From contig JAFDHF010000031.1 of the NCBI GenBank assembly GCA_019308905.1, positions 1 through 43,317 of the forward strand: 43,317 bases of DNA, read 5' to 3'. The stretch comes from Deltaproteobacteria bacterium. GTDB lineage: Bacteria; Desulfobacterota; BSN033; WVXP01. The first letter of the stretch is position 1. Each line of letters begins with the position of its first letter. The notes under the pieces were generated by a model that was given only the letters and a program-made list of their open reading frames with translations, was not told the origin of the DNA and did no database searches. Made by a program: the position numbers and the translations under genes. Shown piece after piece: positions 33,741 through 41,992 of the stretch.

Positions 33741-36080
33741 ATGGAAGAGGGAAAATACCACGTTTTGGGAAGGGATTTTCCAAGGAAAGACGGTATTGCC
33801 CGGGTTACGGGGAGAGAGATCTACCCCTCTGACATGTACCTCGAGGGAATGCTTTACGGGCGGATACTCCGGAGCCCCTACCCGCATGCCCGGGTCAAGA
33901 GCATCGACTTTTCCGAGGCCGAGAAGATGGGGGCGGTATGCCTGAGTTTCCAGGATGTGCCGAAGAAGTATTACAACGTCCGCCAGGTTTCCATCCCCAG
34001 GAGCACCTTCAAGGACTGGCAGGTCCTGACGGACCACATGAGGCAGATCGACGATGCTTTCGGTGCCGTGGCCGCGGAGACACAGGAACTGGCCGCCAAG
34101 GCGGCCGAGGCGGTACGGGTGGAGTGGGAGGTGCTGCCCTCGTACATGACTATGGATGAAGCCCTGGCGGCCGAGGAAGACCTGATCCACGAGAAGGTTT
34201 ATCTGGAAGACAGGGAGATCATCATAGAGCACAACATAGCCTGCACGAGGGAGGTCGTAGAGGGGGACGTCAACGAGGGTTTCAAAGAAGCGGATGTCAT
34301 CGTGGAGAATGAATTCGTCACTTCCCGGGTGTACCATGCCCAACTCGAACCCAAGTCCTGTGTGTGTCGGCCCGAGCCGGACGGGGGTGTTACCGTCTGG
34401 CCTTCAACCCAGACAATCCACAACACCCGGCTGCTCATAGGCGAGATCTTCGATATCCCCTTGAACAAGGTAAACGTGGTACGTATTCCTGTGGGAGGAC
34501 ATTTCGGCTCTGGAATCCATACCAATCCGGTGAATCTCATCACCGTTGCCCTGGCCTTGAAGGCGGGCCGCCCGGTAAAGATAATCCATTCCAGGGAAGA
34601 GGATATGTATGACCATGCCAAGTATCCCACCCGCTATACCCTGAAAATCGGTGCAAAGAGGGATGGGACCCTCGTGGCAGGTGAGATGAAGGCCTATGTG
34701 GACATAGGCTCTCACCACGTTCAGGCCCTGGCTTTTCTGGGGGTTCTGGCAGGCTGGTGGCATTCCCTGTACAGGTTGCCGAACATGAAGTACGAGGGCA
34801 TGGCGATCTATACCAACAAGGCGCCTGCCTGTGCCATGCAGGGATATGGTGCCCCGCAGGTGACCTTCGGGGTTGAGACCACGATGACCATGCTTGCGGA
34901 AAAGCTCGGTATGGACCCGATCGAGTTGCGGGTGAAGAACTACGTAGGGCTGGGAGAGGTCTTCTGGGGCCAGGGTCCCACCATTCGCTCGGTCATTCAT
35001 TCCGACGGGGTCAAGGAGCTTCTTTTCAAAGGAGCAGAGCTAATCGGGTACAAGGATCGGGGAGACCCGAAGACCAAGACCGGGCGGTTCAGGAGGGGGA
35101 TCGGTTTTGCCAGGGGTTTTCATACCTCCGGCACGGGTGCCCCGGTTCCGGGTGAGGTCAAGGACTATTCCACCGCTCAGGTCAAGGTCAACGAAGACGG
35201 TTCGATCGACGTCCTGACGGCTCTGATGGATCACGGGGGAGGGACCCTGGATGCATTGGCCAAGCTGGTGGCCGAGGAGTTCGGAGTACCCTTTGAAAAG
35301 GTGGGGGTCTCTCCGGCCGATACGCGTTCAACCGGCTACGACGTGTGTACCCATGCCACCCGCGGGGTTTACTGCGGAGGTGGGGCTGTCCTCGAAGTCG
35401 CCAGGGACGCAAAGAACGTCCTCCTGGGCTATGCCTCAAGGATTCTGGATGCGCCGGTGGCCTCCCTGAAGATCCGGCCCGATGAGGAGCAAAAACAGGG
35501 AGTGATCTATGTGGAGGGAATGCCGGAAAAGCATCTGACCATACGAGAGGTGGCACAGACCGCCATGAACAAGAACTGGGGGACTGCGATCGCATCCAAG
35601 AGCGTGCGTATGGTCAACTGCCCCCCATGTTTCACCACTTACTATGTCCAGGTTTTGGTCGACATGGAGACGGGTCGGGTGAAGATCGAAAAGGTGGTGG
35701 CCGGGAGCGACGCTGGGACGGTTATCAATCCCACCCTGGCCCGGGGACAACTCCACGGCGGATTCTACCGGGGTGCGGGGATGGCCTTGGTGGAGGACGC
35801 CGAATACGACGAGAAGACGGGGAAACTCCGGTGCAACGGCCTTCTGACCGAGTACAAGATGCTGGGAGCCGCGGACCTTCCGGATCCTGAAGACGTCCAG
35901 ACCTTCTTTGCAGGTACTCGGGAGCCCACCGGCCCGATGGGAGCCAAGGGCATCGGCGAATCCGCTTTGAATCCGGTGGCGGCTGCGGTGGCTTTGGCCA
36001 TACAGAACGCCACGGGCATCTACTTCACCAAGTTGCCGATCCGACCGGAGGATATCTTTGAGGCCGTATTGGGAGATTGA
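33741..36080 (+). CDS. Molybdenum hydroxylase large subunit (xanthine dehydrogenase family)
   Basis: The 779-residue subunit binds the molybdopterin cofactor and hydroxylates a substrate with water. It opens with GREIYPSDMYLEGMLYGRILRSPYPHA, then the cofactor parts IPVGGHFGSGIHTN and CAMQGYGAPQ, and near the end the catalytic glutamate E740 in KGIGESALNP. At residue 367 a Gln replaces the Arg of the usual (A/M)RGxGxPQ motif, so substrate binding may be altered. The CoxL-type signature (AYRCSFR) is absent, so it is not a classical CO dehydrogenase. It is followed after 14 bases by the FAD subunit and then the iron-sulfur subunit, all required for the holoenzyme. The substrate is unknown. Confidence 0.88.
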   Translation: MEEGKYHVLGRDFPRKDGIARVTGREIYPSDMYLEGMLYGRILRSPYPHARVKSIDFSEAEKMGAVCLSFQDVPKKYYNVRQVSIPRSTFKDWQVLTDHMRQIDDAFGAVAAETQELAAKAAEAVRVEWEVLPSYMTMDEALAAEEDLIHEKVYLEDREIIIEHNIACTREVVEGDVNEGFKEADVIVENEFVTSRVYHAQLEPKSCVCRPEPDGGVTVWPSTQTIHNTRLLIGEIFDIPLNKVNVVRIPVGGHFGSGIHTNPVNLITVALALKAGRPVKIIHSREEDMYDHAKYPTRYTLKIGAKRDGTLVAGEMKAYVDIGSHHVQALAFLGVLAGWWHSLYRLPNMKYEGMAIYTNKAPACAMQGYGAPQVTFGVETTMTMLAEKLGMDPIELRVKNYVGLGEVFWGQGPTIRSVIHSDGVKELLFKGAELIGYKDRGDPKTKTGRFRRGIGFARGFHTSGTGAPVPGEVKDYSTAQVKVNEDGSIDVLTALMDHGGGTLDALAKLVAEEFGVPFEKVGVSPADTRSTGYDVCTHATRGVYCGGGAVLEVARDAKNVLLGYASRILDAPVASLKIRPDEEQKQGVIYVEGMPEKHLTIREVAQTAMNKNWGTAIASKSVRMVNCPPCFTTYYVQVLVDMETGRVKIEKVVAGSDAGTVINPTLARGQLHGGFYRGAGMALVEDAEYDEKTGKLRCNGLLTEYKMLGAADLPDPEDVQTFFAGTREPTGPMGAKGIGESALNPVAAAVALAIQNATGIYFTKLPIRPEDIFEAVLGD

Positions 36081-36094
36081 GGAGGGAAGGAACC

Positions 36095-36991
36095 ATGTCT
36101 AATTCCCAGGTTATAACCCATGACTTCGATTACTACAGCCCTAAGAGTGTCACAGAGGCTCTCGATATTCTCAAGATGCCCGGGACAAGGGCTCTTGCGG
36201 GGGGAACCGACGTATTGAACGAGATCAAGACCGGCGGAGACAAACCCGGGGCTCTGGTGTACATCATGGGCATAAAGGAACTGGACTTCCTCGTATGGGA
36301 AGGAGGGCTGAAGATCGGGGCGACCACCCTGTTTTCCACTCTTGAGGAGGACCAGGGCATAAGGGAGAAATACCCGGCTCTCCACGACGCAGTGAAGAGT
36401 ATGGGGGCCGTGCAGATAAAGAACCTGGCCACCCCGGCCGGAAACCTATGCACGGCTTCTCCAGGGGCGGACTCTGCTCCACCGCTGATGGCATTGAACG
36501 CCCAGGTGGAGATAAGTACGAAGAACGAAAAAGGCGAGATCGAGCGCAGGAACGTTCGCGTGGAGGATTTCTTCACCGGACCTAGGAAGACGGTGCTTCA
36601 GCCCGGGGAGCTGATAACCGCCATCTCTATTCCCGAGCCTTCTCCGGAATCGGGCTCGGCTTTCAGGAAGATCGCGCGGGTCACGCTGAGCATAGCCAAG
36701 ATAAACTGCGCCGTCTACGTGGTCCGGGACGGCGATACCTGTGCGGAGGTGCGGGCCGCCCTTGGAGGTGTGGCACCAAAACCGGTCCGTGCCTCCAACT
36801 TCGAGAAGGCCCTTGCTGGTCAAAAGCTCAGCGAGTCTTCCCTGGCACGGGCTGCAGAGGCATTGAGCGAAGACATTTCTCCGAGGAATGCCCGGTCCAC
36901 GGCGGCTTACAAGAGACATGCCGCTTCCTTCCTGATCCGGGATGTCTTCGAGGCTGCATGGGAAAGGTCTGGAGGGGAGGTGGCAAAGTGA
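36095..36991 (+). CDS. Molybdenum hydroxylase FAD-binding subunit
   Basis: The 298-residue subunit passes electrons from the iron-sulfur subunit to FAD and the final acceptor. Seen are FDYYSPKSVTEALDIL, the FAD phosphate loop LAGGTDVLNEIK, the second FAD contact IKNLATPAGNLCTASPGADS, and a C-terminal CO-dehydrogenase-flavoprotein type domain (RVTLSIAKINCAVYV then LGGVAPKPVRAS). ATG 36095 follows GGAGGGAAGG and is preferred over an in-frame ATG six codons earlier. Its TGA overlaps the GTG of the next gene as GTGA. Confidence 0.9.
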   Translation: MSNSQVITHDFDYYSPKSVTEALDILKMPGTRALAGGTDVLNEIKTGGDKPGALVYIMGIKELDFLVWEGGLKIGATTLFSTLEEDQGIREKYPALHDAVKSMGAVQIKNLATPAGNLCTASPGADSAPPLMALNAQVEISTKNEKGEIERRNVRVEDFFTGPRKTVLQPGELITAISIPEPSPESGSAFRKIARVTLSIAKINCAVYVVRDGDTCAEVRAALGGVAPKPVRASNFEKALAGQKLSESSLARAAEALSEDISPRNARSTAAYKRHAASFLIRDVFEAAWERSGGEVAK

Positions 36992-37470
36992 AGATACCCA
37001 TCGTTCTCAAGGTCAACGGGAAAGAGTATCGACTGGAGGTGAAGCCGAACGAGATCCTGCTCAATGTGCTGCGGGACAGACTCCACCTGACAGGAACCAA
37101 GTACGGGTGCGGTATCGGAGAGTGCGGCGCCTGTATCGTCCTCAGGAACGGCAAGGCCATCGCCTCCTGCCAGACCCTGGCGGTTTCGCAAGACGGCCAG
37201 GAGATAACCACCATCGAGGGGCTGGCAAAAGACGGGAAGCTTCATCCCCTCCAGGAGACCTTTGTCGAGGAAGGGGCTGTTCAGTGCGGTTTCTGCACTT
37301 CAGGGATGATTCTCTCGGCCAAGGCCCTGCTCGACAGCAATCCGAGCCCCACCACGGAAGAGGTCAAGGATGCCATCCGAGGCAATCTCTGCCGTTGTAC
37401 GGGATACGTAAACATCGTTCGGGCCATAAAGGTAGCTGCCGAGAAGATGAGAAAACCCGACAGTGAGTGA
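36988..37470 (+). CDS. Molybdenum hydroxylase [2Fe-2S] subunit
   Basis: The 160-residue subunit holds two [2Fe-2S] clusters. The first is the plant ferredoxin type (C41, C46, C49 and C61 in YGCGIGECGAC...SC); the second is the helical type (C100, C103, C135 and C137 in QCGFC...LCRC). It moves electrons from the molybdenum centre to FAD. The start is GTG 36988 with GGGGAGG before it, overlapping the previous stop by four bases; the open frame continues upstream but without homology. It is complete and ends the three-gene set. Confidence 0.92.
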   Translation: MKIPIVLKVNGKEYRLEVKPNEILLNVLRDRLHLTGTKYGCGIGECGACIVLRNGKAIASCQTLAVSQDGQEITTIEGLAKDGKLHPLQETFVEEGAVQCGFCTSGMILSAKALLDSNPSPTTEEVKDAIRGNLCRCTGYVNIVRAIKVAAEKMRKPDSE

Positions 37471-37708
37471 ACCCTGCCCTGCCTTCAGCGCTTTCACTCC
37501 GACCGGGAGACCTACGGAATTTTCCGGAGTTTTCCGGCTCTTCGATCGAGATTCTTGGAGTTTGTTGGCTTTACCGTCGGTTCTTTTCTTGGCAGGATGA
37601 TGCCGCTGATTCTTTCCGGCCGCCCTCTGCGGGCGCTCCGCTGATTTTACAGTTCTGTTCGGGGAGACAGGCGCGGCCGAAAGGTGGGAAGACTCCAGAA
37701 GTTTTTCG
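37471..37708 (+). other. Gene-free gap after the molybdenum hydroxylase genes
   Basis: No gene is supported here. The stretch has a short direct repeat ttttccgg (twice around 37520-37540), T-rich runs, and a small hairpin CGCCC-TCTGC-GGGCG near 37620-37640 followed a little later by TTTT, which may end the upstream transcript. Confidence 0.4.
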
Positions 37709-37736
37709 TTGACAAGGGCCGGCGAAATTCTATATA
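37709..37736 (+). promoter_or_regulatory. Strong sigma70-type promoter of the aminotransferase gene
   Basis: TTGACA (37709-37714) is followed after 16 bases by TATATA (37731-37736), or after 17 by ATATAA. The leader from about 37743 to 37840 contains a hairpin built on CCCC-tcttta-GGGG flanked by GGG and CCC (about 37783-37807). The aminotransferase can thus be transcribed apart from the hydroxylase genes. Confidence 0.65.
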
Positions 37737-37840
37737 AAGCTCTTCATCTTTTTTCGGGCTTCGCCTTCGCGGTTTTAATAGGGTTGCCCCTCTTTAGGGG
37801 TGCCCATCCAGATTCGTTGGTCTCAGAAAGGAGATATTCC

Positions 37841-39181
37841 ATGGGAGACTTCTATGAAGAGTATGTGAAAAGAACCCCGACTTCCGGCAAGGAGGCAGCC
37901 AGGGCTCAGGCGATCATTCCTGGAGGGGTTGGAAGCGCGATCCAGTTCTGGGCACCCTATCCTATCTTTGTCAGGGATAGCAAGGGAGCCTATGTGTGGG
38001 ATCTCGACGGGAACCGTTACATCGACTACTGCATGTGTTATGCTGCCATGGTTCCAGGACATGCCAACCCGGTCATTGCAGAGGCCATCAACGAGCAGAC
38101 CCGGAAGGGGACTCTTTACGGGCTCTGCGGCACCACGGCGACAGACCTTGCCGAGGAGATACACCGGCGCTACCCGGTTATGGAGATGATCCGGTTCACC
38201 CAGTCCGGTGTGGAGGCGACCATGTATGCGGTCCGCCTGGCGCGGGCTGCAACCAACAAGATGGGAGTGATCAAGGTGGAGGGAGCGTACCACGGTGCCA
38301 GTGATGTGCTCATGGTGAGCTGTGCGGTGCCCTCCAACACGCCCGCCGGTCCCGACTGGATGCCGTCGGCCATCGTCGAGAGTGCCGGGATCCCGTCCGG
38401 TGCTACGGATCACACCCATATCGTTCAGTTCAATCACCTGGAAAGCTTGGAGTATCAACTGAAAAAGCACGAGGGAGAGATCGCCTGTTTTATTCTCGAG
38501 CCCTGTATGACCAACGGAGGTGTGATCCCTCCTGAACCCGGCTATCTCGAAGGTGTCCGTGACCTGACCAGGAAATACAACGTGCTCCTCATCTTCGACG
38601 AGGTGAAGGTGGGATGCCGGATCGCGGAAGGCGGGGCTTGTCAAAAGTATGGGATCGAACCCGATCTGGTAACCCTTGCAAAGGCGATCGGAGGGGGCAC
38701 GCCTCTTGGTGCCTTTGGGGGCAGGCGTGACCTCATGAACCTTATTTCGCCCTTGGGACCGGCGGTCCACTTCGGCACGTACAATGCGAATCCCCTCACC
38801 ACGGCGGCAGGCCTCGCCTGTCTGAAGAAGGTGATGACCCCTGAGGCCTACAAGAGGATGGACAGATTGGGAGACAAGTACGCTAAAGGTCTGGACGGAA
38901 TAGTCAACCGCCTTGGTCTGCCCGCCTCTGTCACCCACGAAGGGCCTCTGGGAGGCATCCAGTTTGTTCCTGAGAAGCCCCGCACCTATCGCCAGGCGAA
39001 CCAGTGCAACAAAGAGATGTGGCGGCAGTACTGGTACGGCATGTTGAGCAAGGGGGTCATCCCCATGGGCAGCGGGTGGTTTGAGGAGTATTCGATCTCG
39101 GTTGCCCATACCGACGAGGATATCGATGAGACCCTCAACATCACGGAGGACGTGCTGAAGGTCATAAAAGAGAAAATGTGA
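37841..39181 (+). CDS. Class III PLP aminotransferase, glutamate-1-semialdehyde aminomutase-like
   Basis: The 446-residue cytoplasmic enzyme has the class III fold: AIIPGGVGSAIQFWAPYPIF, DLDGNRYIDYCMCYAAMVPGH, SGVEATMYAVRLARAAT, the PLP-contact EGAYHGASD, LIFDEVKVGCR and the PLP lysine K281 in LVTLAKAIGGGTPLG. The opening and the YHG and GGTPLGAFGG segments place it near GSA aminomutase and beta-amino-acid or omega-transaminases. The context (Mo-hydroxylase, amino-acid transporter) argues for catabolism rather than heme synthesis. ATG 37841 follows AAAGGAG; an upstream open frame starts in the promoter and is not coding. It is followed by a small coupled gene. Confidence 0.88.
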   Translation: MGDFYEEYVKRTPTSGKEAARAQAIIPGGVGSAIQFWAPYPIFVRDSKGAYVWDLDGNRYIDYCMCYAAMVPGHANPVIAEAINEQTRKGTLYGLCGTTATDLAEEIHRRYPVMEMIRFTQSGVEATMYAVRLARAATNKMGVIKVEGAYHGASDVLMVSCAVPSNTPAGPDWMPSAIVESAGIPSGATDHTHIVQFNHLESLEYQLKKHEGEIACFILEPCMTNGGVIPPEPGYLEGVRDLTRKYNVLLIFDEVKVGCRIAEGGACQKYGIEPDLVTLAKAIGGGTPLGAFGGRRDLMNLISPLGPAVHFGTYNANPLTTAAGLACLKKVMTPEAYKRMDRLGDKYAKGLDGIVNRLGLPASVTHEGPLGGIQFVPEKPRTYRQANQCNKEMWRQYWYGMLSKGVIPMGSGWFEEYSISVAHTDEDIDETLNITEDVLKVIKEKM

Positions 39182-39432
39182 AAATGGAAACAGTTGGCGG
39201 CGGTACACAGAACCGGGCTTGGACAGACTATCTTCGGGAGATCTATACCATCCAGGCGGTGTGTCTCAAGCCCTGCAACGGCCCTGGGAAAGATGGAATC
39301 CCACACCTCAATATTCTATTGTCCTCTCTTATCCTTTCCAGAGAGCAGATCGACAGGATTGTCGAGATACTGAGGGAGAGCATCACCGCGACCATGGATG
39401 ATCTCGTACGGGAAGGCTTGTGGAACGGCTGA
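39178..39432 (+). CDS. Small protein resembling a detached class III aminotransferase C-terminus
   Basis: The 84-residue product has no homologue I can name as a full protein. Its second half (GIPHLNILLSSLILSREQ then IDRIVEILRESI) matches the pattern closing many class III aminotransferases (LAPPLIIT-x-EQID-x(2)-V-x-ALREAL). It may be a remnant of a second, mostly deleted aminotransferase or a small companion subunit. GTG 39178 overlaps the previous stop (GTGA), giving likely coupled translation; ATG 39184 is the alternative. There is no strong ribosome site. Expression is uncertain. Confidence 0.5.
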   Translation: MKMETVGGGTQNRAWTDYLREIYTIQAVCLKPCNGPGKDGIPHLNILLSSLILSREQIDRIVEILRESITATMDDLVREGLWNG

Positions 39433-39511
39433 GACAGGCTGCGGCCCTTGGCTCTGACTCGTTCAAGAACTCTGAAGATACGAGGTCGGCTCTTTGGAGG
39501 TTGCTCGGCCT

Positions 39512-40243
39512 TCACTGTTTTTTCCCCAGATAGGCACTTCTTAGCTCTTCGTCGTTCAAGAGCTCCCGCGACGGTCCCTGGGCGACGGTTCTGCCGGTAT
39601 GCAGGACAAAGCCGTAGTCTGAGACCTTCAGGGCGAGCCGTGCATTCTGCTCCACGAGGACGATGGTTATACCTTGCTTTCTCAATTCCACCAGGGCCTT
39701 CAGGATCTCCCGAACAAACAGAGGGGCCAGGCCCAGGGAGGGTTCGTCCAGGAGAAGCAGTTGCGGTCTGGCCATGAGGGCCCGACCGATTGCGAGCATC
39801 TGTTGCTCTCCGCCGCTCAGGGTAGCTGCCTTCTGCCTGGCTCTTTCCCTGAGGATCGGGAAGAGCCGGTAGACCGTGTCGAGGTTTTCCTGGATCAGGT
39901 TGTTTCTTTCCCGTTGGGAATACCTGTAGGTTCCCAGCTTCAAGTTGTCCAGAACCGGGAGGGGGCCAAAAAGCTGCCTTCCCTCAGGGACGAGGCCGAT
40001 GCCGCTCTTTACGATCTGGTGGGTCGGCAATCTCGTTATGTCTTTTCCATGGTAAGTTATTTTGCCCGAGCGGGCCTGGACCAATCCCATGACCGTCTTG
40101 AGAAACGTGGACTTGCCGGCCCCGTTGGCACCGATGATGCTGACCAGGCTCCCCTCTTCAACCTTTATTGAGACGTTTTTCAGGGCATAGATGTGGCCGT
40201 AGTACGTGTTCAGATCGGTCACGTCGAGCAGCACGTCAGACAT
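39512..40243 (-). CDS. livF: Branched-chain amino acid ABC transporter ATPase LivF
   Basis: The 243-residue ATPase has Walker A GANGAGKST, signature LSGGEQQMLAIGRALM, LLLLDEPSLGLAP and the switch HAR-type segment at ARLALKVSDYGFVL. Length and the short C-terminus are typical of LivF. It overlaps livG by eight bases and pairs with it to drive import through LivHM. It is the last gene of the operon and convergent, 79 bases from the small aminotransferase-tail gene. Confidence 0.92.
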   Translation of the reverse strand: MSDVLLDVTDLNTYYGHIYALKNVSIKVEEGSLVSIIGANGAGKSTFLKTVMGLVQARSGKITYHGKDITRLPTHQIVKSGIGLVPEGRQLFGPLPVLDNLKLGTYRYSQRERNNLIQENLDTVYRLFPILRERARQKAATLSGGEQQMLAIGRALMARPQLLLLDEPSLGLAPLFVREILKALVELRKQGITIVLVEQNARLALKVSDYGFVLHTGRTVAQGPSRELLNDEELRSAYLGKKQ

Positions 40244-41009
40244 CGATCTCTTCTCCCAGGTATGCCTCGATCACCATGGAGTTTTCTTGAATCTCCTCAG
40301 GGGGCCCTTCGGCGATCTTGACCCCGTGGTTCAGAACCAGAATATCGTCTGAGATGTTCATCACGAGACTCATATCATGCTCCACGAGTAGTATGGTTAT
40401 TCCGGTTTTCTGAATCGTTCTGATAATGCCGGCCATGCCCTCTGTTTCCTCCTCATTCAGACCGGCCGCCGGTTCATCGAGCATCAGGAGTTCGGGTTCG
40501 GTTGCCATCGCCCTGGCGACCTCCAGGAGTTTCTGTTCGCCGAAGGGGAGGTTGTCCGCCAGATCGCCTGCCTTGTCCTCAAGGCCGACCAGCTCAAGAA
40601 TCTTCGAGGCCGCCTCTTGAATCGCCCGCTCCTGTCTCCTTATCCCAGAGAAACCCAGGCCGCATCTGAGAAAATCCCCTGTGGATCGAGTGTGCCTTCC
40701 AACCATCACGTTTTGGAGCACGGTAAGGTTGCCGAAGACGAGCACGTTCTGGAAAGTTCTGGCGATACCCATCCGTGCTATCTCATGAGCCCTGAGATGG
40801 TTGAATGGTTTTCCCTTGAACCTCTTCTCACCCCTGTCAGGACGCTGCAGTCCGGAGATCAGGTTGAATACGGTTGTTTTTCCGGCTCCGTTCGGACCGA
40901 TCAGAGCCTTTATCTCGCCCTGTTTCACCGTAAGAGACAGATCCGAGACGGCCTCCAACCCGCCGAAAGTCTTACTGAAATTCCTGAGTTCCAGTAGAGG
41001 TTCTTCCAC
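40236..41009 (-). CDS. livG: Branched-chain amino acid ABC transporter ATPase LivG
   Basis: The 257-residue ATPase has Walker A GPNGAGKTT, the LivG-type signature LPFGEQKLLEVARAMA, LLMLDEPAAGLNEEE and the switch VEHDMSLVMNISDDI. The LivG helical insert (VGRHTRSTGDFLRC) is present. The start is GTG 41009 with GGGGATAGG before it. It is in the livHMGF operon, 28 bases after livM. Confidence 0.92.
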   Translation of the reverse strand: MEEPLLELRNFSKTFGGLEAVSDLSLTVKQGEIKALIGPNGAGKTTVFNLISGLQRPDRGEKRFKGKPFNHLRAHEIARMGIARTFQNVLVFGNLTVLQNVMVGRHTRSTGDFLRCGLGFSGIRRQERAIQEAASKILELVGLEDKAGDLADNLPFGEQKLLEVARAMATEPELLMLDEPAAGLNEEETEGMAGIIRTIQKTGITILLVEHDMSLVMNISDDILVLNHGVKIAEGPPEEIQENSMVIEAYLGEEIDV

Positions 41010-41037
41010 GCCTATCCCCGCACTGAGCCCGTCCGTT

Positions 41038-41985
41038 TCAAGAGAAGGGCCTTTTCAATCGATCGGTACACACGCCAACGATCCCCGCAATGCCCTGGGG
41101 CATGAACATGAGGATAAAGAGAAGGATAAAACCGTATATGACAATGCTGTAGTCCTCAAAGGCCTGAAGCACCTCAGGCAGGATGGTGAACAGGGATGCC
41201 CCGATGACAGCACCCCAGACAGAGGTCAGTCCACCCGCCACGACCATGGTCACGACCACGATGGAAAAAAAGACATCAAAGGATTCGGGACTGATGACTG
41301 TTACGTAGTGAGCATAGAAGGACCCGCCCAGGGAGGCCAGGGCTGCGCACAGCATGAAGACCTTGATCTTGTACATGGCCACCGGAACACCCACGGCCGC
41401 CGCGGCATCTTCACTCCTTTTCAGTGCAAGGAGGGCCCGTCCGACTCGAGAGTTGGTGAGATTCAGTAGAAAGGCGATAACCAGGAGAACCACGAGCCAT
41501 ACGAACAAGAAATACCGCAGGTCGGTATCGAGTGATATGCTTCCCAAACTCAGCCTCGGAATGCCGACCAGCCCAGATGGGCCTCCCGTGAGGTCCCCCC
41601 ACTCCTTGAACACGATGTTGATGATCTCGCCGAAGCCCAGGGTCGCCATGGCAAGGTAATGGCCTCTCAGTTTCAACGCCGGCAGGCCCAAGACAAATGC
41701 GAGGCAACAGGCCAGAAGAATCGCCAGGACGATCGAAATCCAGGGGTTCATTCCAAATTTTGCAGAGAGAACGCCTGTCGTGTAGGCCCCGATTCCGTAA
41801 AACGCCGCCTGGCACAGGGAGAGCTGGCCGGCGAATCCTATCAGAAGGGTCAAACCCAGTGCGACAAGAACATGGATGCCCACGAATATCATGACGGCCA
41901 GAAAGTACTCGTTCGTGACCACCAAGGGAAACAAGAGGATGACCAAGGCAAAACTGATATACGCAGGGAGGTTGCTCTTTGACAT
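41038..41985 (-). CDS. livM: Branched-chain amino acid ABC transporter permease LivM
   Basis: The 315-residue inner-membrane permease has about nine helices. LivM features are LGLTLLIGFAGQLSLCQAAFYGIGAY, GLPALKLRGHYLAMATLGFGEI, the GGPSGLVGIP loop, and the ATPase-docking loop NSRVGRALLALKRSEDAAAAVGV. ATG 41985 follows AGGAAACAG, seven bases after livH. The substrate in this family ranges over branched-chain amino acids, urea, amides and aromatic acids. Confidence 0.9.
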   Translation of the reverse strand: MSKSNLPAYISFALVILLFPLVVTNEYFLAVMIFVGIHVLVALGLTLLIGFAGQLSLCQAAFYGIGAYTTGVLSAKFGMNPWISIVLAILLACCLAFVLGLPALKLRGHYLAMATLGFGEIINIVFKEWGDLTGGPSGLVGIPRLSLGSISLDTDLRYFLFVWLVVLLVIAFLLNLTNSRVGRALLALKRSEDAAAAVGVPVAMYKIKVFMLCAALASLGGSFYAHYVTVISPESFDVFFSIVVVTMVVAGGLTSVWGAVIGASLFTILPEVLQAFEDYSIVIYGFILLFILMFMPQGIAGIVGVCTDRLKRPFS

Positions 41986-41992
41986 CTGTTTC

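Noticed and set aside
37467-37712. 81-residue open frame between the iron-sulfur subunit and the aminotransferase
   Set aside because: No ribosome site, no recognisable pattern, and it runs into the promoter of the next gene.
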